A stretch of DNA of 6,627 nt, taken from the NCBI GenBank assembly GCA_002407045.1, contig DHKB01000046.1, positions 1 to 6,627 on the forward strand, given 5' to 3'. Both the position numbers and the translations under genes were made by a program. Below are positions 1 through 4,978 of the stretch, piece after piece. The notes under the pieces are model-generated. The model saw nothing but the letters and a program-made list of their open reading frames with translations, searched no databases and was not told where the DNA came from. Origin of the DNA: Candidatus Bruticola papionis. GTDB taxonomy: Bacteria; Vulcanimicrobiota; Xenobia; Xenobiales; Xenobiaceae. How positions within the stretch are numbered: position 1 is the first letter of the stretch; every line of letters starts with the position of its first letter.

Positions 1-138
1 AAGCTCTCTTTTTTGCTTTTAAAACCATTATTCACAACTTTAGAAGTCTTTAAAGCCGGATATTGTATAAAAATGTCCAACAGGAAATTCGTAAAGATAA
101 AAACAAAACAAGGAACAATATCCATTTTTAATATTTAA
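1..138 (+). CDS. Possible 3' end of an upstream gene (partial, unidentified)
   Basis: Frame 1 is open from the left edge through 45 codons to a TAA at 136-138, while the other two forward frames close within about 50 bases. The translated tail starts KLSFLLLKPLF and ends rich in lysine and isoleucine (KIKTKQGTISIFNI). A terminator-like hairpin begins 11 nt after the stop, the layout expected for the end of a real gene. The stretch is AT-rich and short, so an open frame of this length could arise by chance. No motif identifies a product. The alternative is plain intergenic DNA. Confidence 0.4.
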   Translation, partial: KLSFLLLKPLFTTLEVFKAGYCIKMSNRKFVKIKTKQGTISIFNI

Positions 139-149
139 AAACGATAGGA

Positions 150-188
150 TCGTCCCCCTTCTGTCGAATAGCCGGGGCGGATTTTTTT
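150..188 (+). terminator. Terminator-like hairpin with T7 tract upstream of the GT9 gene
   Basis: Arms 150-156 (TCGTCCC) and 174-180 (GGGGCGG) pair over seven positions, two of them G-U. They enclose a 17-nt loop and are followed by one A and seven T (182-188). The long loop makes it weaker than a textbook terminator. It could end transcription of the possible gene ending at 138. It lies only 21 nt before the GT9 start codon, so it could also act as an attenuator for that gene. Confidence 0.5.
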
Positions 189-209
189 ACGGTATAGGAT
201 TTTTTATCT

Positions 210-1436
210 ATGAAAATAAGCACGATGCGCTTTTTGGATCAGTGGGTGGGGATTCCCTTATGCGGAATAGCCCAATTACTTGCAGGTTCTATAAAGCGCC
301 ATAAGCTTACTCAAGCTCAGTTAGAGCATCCCATTTTAATAATTCATCTTTCAGAGATGGGAGCTATGGTGCTAGCCCAACCGGCTATTCAAGAGCTGCG
401 CCACCGCCTTCCTAATACACCGCTTTATTTTTTAGGTTTTCCTCCCGTTACGGAATTGCTTTCTACCTTAAAAGTAGTACCTCAAACTCAATTACTTACT
501 CTCGATCCAAGTAGTCCTACCAGTTTAATTTCAAGTGGTCTTAAAGTTTTAAAAAAATTGCGCTCCTTACAATTGGGAGGCGTGATCGATTGTGAGGGCT
601 TTTCCCGCGCTTCAGCTTTGTTATCTTTTTTAGCTTGTCCCCACGGTTTTCGTTTAGGGTGGCATCCTTATTCTATCCCCAACTTATATAGAGGAAATTT
701 ACTCACTCATCGAGTGCAATACAATCCACATCAGCACGCCTCCCAAGCCTACTTAACTTTAGTAGATGCTCTTTGGGCCGATCCCAGCCAGGAGCCTTTC
801 CCACAGCAGCCGTCAACTTCAGCTTTACCGCCACAAGCTCCCTTGCCTTTCGCTTTTAACTATCAATCTGACGAAGCCGATTTAAACTATATAGACAGCC
901 AGTTAAAAGAATATGCTATCGCCAAAGATAGCGAATTGATTATCGTCAATCCCAATAGTTCGGATATGCTGCCCTTGCGTCGCTGGCCTTTAGAAAGTTA
1001 TGCCGCCGTGTTGCGAGAACTAAAAAAACAACGTCCCCAATTGGCCATTGTAGTAACTGGAACCAGCTCAGAGCATCAAGGAACTGTAAAATTAAAAGAA
1101 CTATTGCCGGAAATGCCAATTTATGACTTTACCGGTCGTACTACTTTGCCGCAGCTTTTGGCCTTATATAAAAAGTGCCGCTTATTGTTAACTAATGATA
1201 GTGGCCCGGCTCATTTAGCTTCTATTGCTAAATTGCCAAGCGTAGTACTTTACGGCCCAGAAACTCCAGCTCTATTTTCTCCACTGGGAACCAAAACTAA
1301 AATTCTCTATGAAAATTGGCTATGCAGCCCTTGCGTTAGTCCTTACAATGGCAAAAACAGTTTGTGCAAGAGCGGAGCTTGTTTGCGCTCAATTACAGTA
1401 GAAAAAGTTGTTCAAGCTGCTTTGGAACAGCTGTAA
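210..1436 (+). CDS. Glycosyltransferase family 9 (heptosyltransferase-like)
   Basis: The 408-residue protein resembles GT9 enzymes such as ADP-heptose:LPS heptosyltransferases, which add heptose to the lipopolysaccharide core at the cytoplasmic face of the inner membrane. The N-terminal Rossmann half opens with ILIIHLSEMGAMVLAQPAI (residues 42-60), the usual acceptor-side GT9 start. The C-terminal half carries LTNDSGPAHLASIAKLP (327-343), the nucleotide-sugar-binding signature with D330 and H335, then LYGPETP (347-353). Four cysteines near the C-terminus (C372, C375, C387, C391) match a pattern seen in many GT9 proteins. Length is slightly above the usual 330-380 because of an N-terminal segment (FLDQWVGIPLC) and a proline/glutamine-rich linker (about 195-213). 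ATG 210 has a modest AGGA site at 196-199; ATG 225 is a less likely start. The acceptor and exact sugar cannot be told from sequence. A terminator follows at 1460. Confidence 0.88.
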   Translation: MKISTMRFLDQWVGIPLCGIAQLLAGSIKRHKLTQAQLEHPILIIHLSEMGAMVLAQPAIQELRHRLPNTPLYFLGFPPVTELLSTLKVVPQTQLLTLDPSSPTSLISSGLKVLKKLRSLQLGGVIDCEGFSRASALLSFLACPHGFRLGWHPYSIPNLYRGNLLTHRVQYNPHQHASQAYLTLVDALWADPSQEPFPQQPSTSALPPQAPLPFAFNYQSDEADLNYIDSQLKEYAIAKDSELIIVNPNSSDMLPLRRWPLESYAAVLRELKKQRPQLAIVVTGTSSEHQGTVKLKELLPEMPIYDFTGRTTLPQLLALYKKCRLLLTNDSGPAHLASIAKLPSVVLYGPETPALFSPLGTKTKILYENWLCSPCVSPYNGKNSLCKSGACLRSITVEKVVQAALEQL

Positions 1437-1459
1437 AGTAGCTATATACTTCCATTAGT

Positions 1460-1491
1460 ACATGCAGACAAACTAATCTGCATGTTTTTTT
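1460..1491 (+). terminator. Intrinsic terminator of the GT9 gene, inside the 3' end of the regulator gene
   Basis: Perfect 9-bp arms 1460-1468 (ACATGCAGA) and 1477-1485 (TCTGCATGT) enclose an 8-nt loop, and T runs from 1485 to 1491. It sits 23 nt after the GT9 stop. The opposite strand of its right arm and T-run encodes the last residues of the convergent regulator (KKHAD), whose stop codon lies in the loop. Read on the minus strand the hairpin has no T-run after it, so it should terminate only plus-strand transcription efficiently. Confidence 0.85.
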
Positions 1492-2705
1492 ATATTTGTC
1501 AGAAAAAAGTCTGGCCCTTTGCTATCAAATAGCATAAGAGACACGCCCAGCAAAAGATCGGTATGGGCTGCTGGATCGTCAAGAGGAATACCATAATCGT
1601 TTTGCATACGACGAATGCGATATAATATGGTATTACGGTGGGTAAAAAGTGCATCAGCAGCCATTTTTAACGATTTGCTGCAAGTAAGATAATAGTACAA
1701 GGTCTCACAATATTGACTATTTTTCTCTCTATCGTAGGCGGCTAAAGCCAGCAGTTCCTTCGCGACCAAATTGCCACGATTTTTAATACTTTTAAAAAAT
1801 AATGGTGTACGTAATTGGGCAACTGTGCAAACATTTCCGCCAGTAAACTGTGCCTCCGCCATTAGTTCTAAAGCTTCATGGGCAGTATTATACAAAGATG
1901 GCAACATGAATAAGTCTTCCAAGCCCTCAGAAACAATAATCTTCAGTTTAAATTCATTTGCTAACGCACAAAACTCATTAAGATATCCATTTCCATATAC
2001 AAATAAGAACAAATCTCCACGGTACAAGAAAGAGTGAGCATTGGGAAATCGCTCACCAAGTTCGTCTTTTAAATGGCGCTTTCCCCGATATAAACTATGG
2101 TAAGCGGTCAAATCAATAAGCGCAAAGCCCGAAGGGTGGAAATCTGCTAAATATGTATTAAAAGTCTGAAGGCGAAAATAAGATGCTGAAGCGAACCCAC
2201 CATCCAGCAATTGCATAAGGATATTTTCAGCCGTTTCAAAGGGTTTATCACGTCGACTCGCTTCTATAAACATTTGCTTGGAGAGAATTTGCTCAATCCT
2301 ACGCCATATTATTGCTGGAAGGTTTCGCAAATGTCCGTCTACATCTATACATATGAGATAACCAAGCCTAACATCAGCACTTATAAGTGGAGCAAAACGG
2401 CGCTGGTAAATACTTTCCCCCAACTTAACATAGTCTGCCATGCCAGTGCGCAATAGCTGGCTCTTACTAATCAAGGCGCTAACTTCATAAGTAATCTTGC
2501 CAAATCGCACAGCATCCTGAAATAAAGAATCGGAAAAACCTAACGGTCTATGGTGTGCCACAACCCGAAAAGCCTCATCCAAAATAAGAAGTGGACATCC
2601 TAAGAAAGCACCAATATCAGCAGCAAGACTCTTTAAGTCGTCTTTAGAAAAGAATTCAGCCAAGAGCGCTTCCAAACCATTATCGTTCCACTCTATTCCC
2701 TTCAT
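1473..2705 (-). CDS. PucR-family transcriptional regulator
   Basis: The 410-residue protein has the layout of PucR/CdaR-type regulators. Residues about 10-150 look like a GAF-like sensor region, with strand-like segments CPLLILDEAFRVVAHH (37-52) and RFAPLISADVRLGYLICID (103-121). The middle (about 155-300) would correspond to the linker/GGDEF-like region. The C-terminus holds the PucR helix-turn-helix: ETLYYYL (334-340), a run MAADALFTHRNTILYRIRRM (348-367), then DLLLGVSLMLF (383-393). Such proteins usually activate transcription in response to a small metabolite; family members act in purine and sugar-diacid catabolism, but the ligand here is unknown. ATG 2705 is supported by GAGGAG (on + coordinates 2717-2722) with an 11-nt spacer. 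The gene is divergent from the HdeD/Hsp20 pair and convergent with the GT9 gene. No terminator of its own was seen downstream on its strand. Confidence 0.88.
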   Translation of the reverse strand: MKGIEWNDNGLEALLAEFFSKDDLKSLAADIGAFLGCPLLILDEAFRVVAHHRPLGFSDSLFQDAVRFGKITYEVSALISKSQLLRTGMADYVKLGESIYQRRFAPLISADVRLGYLICIDVDGHLRNLPAIIWRRIEQILSKQMFIEASRRDKPFETAENILMQLLDGGFASASYFRLQTFNTYLADFHPSGFALIDLTAYHSLYRGKRHLKDELGERFPNAHSFLYRGDLFLFVYGNGYLNEFCALANEFKLKIIVSEGLEDLFMLPSLYNTAHEALELMAEAQFTGGNVCTVAQLRTPLFFKSIKNRGNLVAKELLALAAYDREKNSQYCETLYYYLTCSKSLKMAADALFTHRNTILYRIRRMQNDYGIPLDDPAAHTDLLLGVSLMLFDSKGPDFFLTNIKKHAD

Positions 2706-2725
2706 ATAGGGTTTTTCTCCTCATA

Positions 2726-2753
2726 CTTATGCTAGTAGCACAAATTAAATCAA
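2726..2753 (-). promoter_or_regulatory. Candidate sigma-A-type promoter of the PucR-family gene
   Basis: On the minus strand TTGATT (2748-2753) and CATAAG (2726-2731) are separated by 16 nt, each matching four of six consensus bases. The -10 box ends just upstream of the GAGGAG ribosome-binding site at 2717-2722, which would give a very short leader. It is the best pair I can see for this gene but is only a moderate match. Confidence 0.35.
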
Positions 2754-2770
2754 TTTCATTGTACTAATAG
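2732..2770. promoter_or_regulatory. Imperfect inverted repeat, possible operator
   Basis: CTAGTAGCAC (2732-2741) and the reverse complement of GTACTAATAG (2761-2770) agree at 8 of 10 positions, with a 19-nt AT-rich spacer. The half-sites flank the candidate -35 box of the regulator gene. Half-site centres are 29 nt apart, close to three helical turns, as for a dimeric binding site on one face of the DNA. Its location between a regulator and a divergent operon suggests an autoregulatory operator. This is inference: the repeat is short, imperfect and seen once. Confidence 0.35.
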
Positions 2771-2780
2771 ACCGTTGAAG

Positions 2781-2808
2781 TTTCAAGCCAAATAGACGAC
2801 ACTATAGA
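2781..2808 (+). promoter_or_regulatory. Weak candidate promoter for the HdeD/Hsp20 operon
   Basis: TTTCAA (2781-2786) and TATAGA (2803-2808) are 16 nt apart, a plausible sigma-A spacing, but the -35 box matches only about half of the consensus. A short palindrome, TTGAA-GT-TTCAA (2775-2786), overlaps the -35. No CIRCE element (the HrcA operator) or CtsR-type heptad repeat is visible before the operon, so heat-shock control by those systems is not supported. Confidence 0.22.
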
Positions 2809-2850
2809 CGTAGAAGGAAAGTGAGAGTGAAAGGAGGATCGTTTAAGAGT

Positions 2851-3393
2851 ATGAGTGCAGTAGCTTTCAGAATTTTGAATATACTGGCTGGTGTGTTATT
2901 GATAGCAGCTGGTATTTATAGCCTGTTCAATATTGGTATTGCTGTCTTTTCAGCTGCTATATTGCTGGGTGTATTCATGCTAGTGTACGGTCTTATCCAG
3001 ATCACAGTATTTGCCAGAACAAGCGGTGTCCTGATGGGGGCTGGGTGGTTGTTGCTTGATGGTATTTTGGCAGTAGTGATGTCTTTGTTCCTGCTGTTCA
3101 ATCAGTGGTTTACGTTACTTTCACTTCCGTTCTTGTTTGCAATTTGGCTGCTTTTTTCCGGTATATCGCGATTCGTAAGTGCATTCGATCTTCGTGCTGT
3201 GGGCATGAAATCTTGGGGATGGGTGCTAACAGTAGGTATTCTGCTGATGATCGGTGGTTTTATCTGCATGTTGGATCCCTGGGTTAGTGTAGTGACTATT
3301 GGCGTGACGATTGGTCTTGTGTTCATACTTGAGGGAATAGGCGCAGTTGTCTGTGCTTGTATTCCTAGAGTAGTAGAAGATAGCGTAGATTAG
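2851..3393 (+). CDS. HdeD/DUF308-family six-helix membrane protein
   Basis: The 180-residue protein is almost entirely hydrophobic, with about six predicted membrane segments (roughly 5-24, 27-51, 61-83, 86-107, 121-142 and 146-171, numbered from ATG 2851). Short polar turns and pairs of glycines separate them, the pattern of the HdeD/DUF308 family (YGLIQI, LLLDGILAVVMSLFLL, LFSGISRF). HdeD of Escherichia coli is linked to acid resistance; the biochemical role of the family is not settled. I chose ATG 2851, preceded by a strong AAGGAGG (2831-2837) at a long 13-nt spacing. An in-frame GTG at 2821 would add ten residues but has only a crowded AAGGA site just before it. The Hsp20 gene follows 30 nt downstream, so the two are probably cotranscribed. 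Confidence 0.82.
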   Translation: MSAVAFRILNILAGVLLIAAGIYSLFNIGIAVFSAAILLGVFMLVYGLIQITVFARTSGVLMGAGWLLLDGILAVVMSLFLLFNQWFTLLSLPFLFAIWLLFSGISRFVSAFDLRAVGMKSWGWVLTVGILLMIGGFICMLDPWVSVVTIGVTIGLVFILEGIGAVVCACIPRVVEDSVD

Positions 3394-3423
3394 AGAAAGC
3401 GCAGTTTATTTGGAGGCGTTATT

Positions 3424-3858
3424 ATGGTACCTAGCATTTATGGTGAGAATATGTTGGATGATTTCTTTGGCACTTCTCTCTTCGAGGGTCGTGATCCGTT
3501 GTTTGGCAAGCATGCGAGGAACCTCATGAAGACTGACATTCGTGAGACCGATGACGCCAAAGCTTATAAGTTTGCTGTTGAACTGCCCGGTTTCGAAAAG
3601 GGTGAGATTAGCGTGAACGTGAAGGACGGTTATCTGACTGTCAGTGCCTCTAAAGGTCTTGATAAAGACGAAGAAGACAAGAAAGGCCGCGTCTTACGCC
3701 AAGAGCGCTATTCCGGTGCTTGCTCACGCAGTTTCTATGTAGGCAACGTGAAACCCGAAGATGTGAGAGCTAAATATGATTACGGCGTTTTGACCGTCAT
3801 TGTTCCTAAGGAAGATGTAAAGAAGCTCTCTTCCAGCAGCGCTGTTACCATCGAATAG
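3424..3858 (+). CDS. Small heat-shock protein, Hsp20/alpha-crystallin family
   Basis: The 144-residue protein has the size and layout of bacterial sHsps, ATP-independent holdases that keep unfolding proteins soluble in the cytoplasm. The N-terminal arm is MVPSIYGENMLDDFF (1-15). The alpha-crystallin domain runs from about 34 to 130: MKTDIRETDD at its start, VELPGFEKGEI in the middle (52-62), and the hallmark AKYDYGVLTVIVPK (116-129) at its end. A terminal V-T-I (141-143) supplies the I/V-x-I/V motif used to assemble oligomers. A loop rich in D, E and K (79-88) and RSFYVG (102-107) resemble clostridial homologues. GGAGG at 3412-3416 lies 7 nt before the ATG. It is the second gene of the HdeD operon and is closed by a strong terminator 15 nt after its stop. 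Confidence 0.95.
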   Translation: MVPSIYGENMLDDFFGTSLFEGRDPLFGKHARNLMKTDIRETDDAKAYKFAVELPGFEKGEISVNVKDGYLTVSASKGLDKDEEDKKGRVLRQERYSGACSRSFYVGNVKPEDVRAKYDYGVLTVIVPKEDVKKLSSSSAVTIE

Positions 3859-3873
3859 AGTTCTAAGCTAAAG

Positions 3874-3910
3874 CTGTCGCTTGCCTAAAAGCAAGCGGCA
3901 GTTTTTTTTT
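3874..3910 (+). terminator. Strong intrinsic terminator after the Hsp20 gene
   Basis: Arms 3874-3884 (CTGTCGCTTGC) and 3891-3901 (GCAAGCGGCAG) pair over 11 positions with one G-U. They enclose a 6-nt loop and are followed by nine T (3902-3910). It starts 15 nt after the Hsp20 stop. The ribosome-binding site of the next gene (GAGGTG, 3911-3916) begins at the base after the T-run, so the hairpin lies within any transcript entering that gene from upstream. Confidence 0.93.
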
Positions 3911-3924
3911 GAGGTGTTGAAGAT

Positions 3925-4788
3925 ATGGAAGATATATCGCCAATTTCACTCGAAGGCGTGGTCGATATGCATGTTCACACAGCTCCAGATCTTATTAGAC
4001 GGACTTACAATGATCTGGAGCTTACCAACGCTGCAATAAAAGCAGGCGCTAGGGCTATAGTCATAAAAGGCCACCATTGTCAGACTGTAGCTCGCGCTTC
4101 TCTTTGCAATGCTTACAATAGAGCCTCTCATAAAGAAAATTCTTTTGTAATGTATGGCGGCTTAGTCTTAAACTATGAAGCTGGTGGCTTAAACGCCAAA
4201 GCTGTGAGAACAGCCCTTGAGATGGGAGCTAAAGTAATATGGCTGCCAACTATAGATGCGGAAAACGAATATAGAAAACGCGGAAAAAGCGGCGGCATAA
4301 AAGTAACTGATAGCTGTGGCACATTAGTTAAGGAATTGAAAGATATCTTTATCTTATTAAGAGAGTATGACGCAGTTTTAGCTACAGGCCATATTTCACC
4401 TGAAGAAATTCGTTGTGTTGTCGATGGGGCTCGTAATTTTGGCGTAAATAAAATAGTCGTAACCCATCCTGAATATTGGATAGTGGATATGAGCCTTGAG
4501 CAACAAAGTGAGCTTATTGCCGATTATCGTGTTGTTGTGGAGCGTTGTTTTCGTCAACCGTTAAAGAATAGCCAATGGATTAGCAATGCCGCCCGTAATC
4601 TTGAAGCGATCAGAAAAATTGGCTCGGACAATACTATTTTATCCACCGATTGTGGTAATCCAGCCAATCCTCCATGGGAAGAAGCTATGAAACAATATTT
4701 GCAATTTATGGTTAATAATGGCGTAAGTTTAGAAGCAATTAAAAATATGACCCAGACCTTGCCTAAACGCTTATTGGGAATCGATTAG
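3925..4788 (+). CDS. DUF6282-type protein, amidohydrolase/PHP-like metal-dependent hydrolase
   Basis: The 287-residue protein looks like a TIM-barrel metal hydrolase and resembles proteins I associate with DUF6282; the substrate is unknown. Candidate metal ligands sit at ends of predicted strands: H16 and H18 in VDMHVHTAPD, H50/H51 in VIKGHH, H156 in LATGHIS, H181 in VVTHPEYW, and D242 in LSTDCGNP. The first HxH pair and the later His, His, Asp order recall the amidohydrolase superfamily, but the strand VIWLPTIDA (104-112) lacks the bridging lysine of binuclear members. The Walker-type and other nucleotide-binding motifs are absent, and there is no signal peptide, so it should be cytoplasmic. 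ATG 3925 has GAGGTG at 3911-3916, 8 nt upstream. The gene sits right behind the Hsp20 terminator and has no obvious promoter of its own. No clear terminator follows. Confidence 0.75.
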   Translation: MEDISPISLEGVVDMHVHTAPDLIRRTYNDLELTNAAIKAGARAIVIKGHHCQTVARASLCNAYNRASHKENSFVMYGGLVLNYEAGGLNAKAVRTALEMGAKVIWLPTIDAENEYRKRGKSGGIKVTDSCGTLVKELKDIFILLREYDAVLATGHISPEEIRCVVDGARNFGVNKIVVTHPEYWIVDMSLEQQSELIADYRVVVERCFRQPLKNSQWISNAARNLEAIRKIGSDNTILSTDCGNPANPPWEEAMKQYLQFMVNNGVSLEAIKNMTQTLPKRLLGID

Positions 4789-4978
4789 GGTTACATCATA
4801 GAATTTTATTTTGCGAATAAGTTTATTGCGACGCTAAATTTAGGGCTGTAAAAGGCGATTGACAAAACATTTAATTATAAAAACGGTTTTTTGCTCTTCG
4901 TGTCGAAGTTCCACTAGCAGGGCTTTTTCGTTGGCTTTGCTGGCTTTAAGGAAGATATTATTTTGTAAGGGTATTTTA
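4789..4978 (+). other. Intergenic region before the nucleoside kinase gene
   Basis: This 190-nt gap has no convincing terminator for the hydrolase gene. It contains TTGCGA twice (4811-4816, 4826-4831), a perfect 10-bp palindrome CTAAATTTAG (4834-4843), a small hairpin CTTCG-TGT-CGAAG (4896-4908), and GGCTTT three times (4921, 4933, 4942). A possible weak promoter is TTGCGA (4826-4831) with TAAAAG (4849-4854), 17 nt apart. The kinase reading frame stays open upstream as far as 4844, with a TTG codon at 4859. The kinase-like homology starts only at ATG 4979, so I treat this stretch as leader sequence. Confidence 0.4.

Noticed and set aside
1..28. Minus-strand ATG at 28 with nine open codons to the left edge (MVLKAKKRA)
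   Set aside because: It is too short to judge, has no Shine-Dalgarno sequence upstream, and conflicts with the longer plus-strand open frame and hairpin layout.
1771..2456. Plus-strand open frames at 1771-2037 and 2211-2456
   Set aside because: Both lie antisense within the PucR-family gene, whose motifs are clear, and neither encodes a recognisable protein.
2706..2850. Heat-shock operators (CIRCE or CtsR-type) before the HdeD/Hsp20 operon
   Set aside because: No TTAGCACTC/GAGTGCTAA pair and no GGTCAAA-type direct heptads were found on reading both strands.
4859..4881. Perfect TTGACA box (4859-4864) followed by TATAAA (4876-4881)
   Set aside because: The spacing is only 11 nt, far below the 16-18 nt a sigma-A promoter needs, and no good -10 box lies at the right distance.
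4921..4947. GGCTTT three times at spacings of 12 and 9 nt, considered as regulatory repeats
   Set aside because: The unit is short, the spacing is uneven, and the intervening bases differ; chance or local composition explains it.
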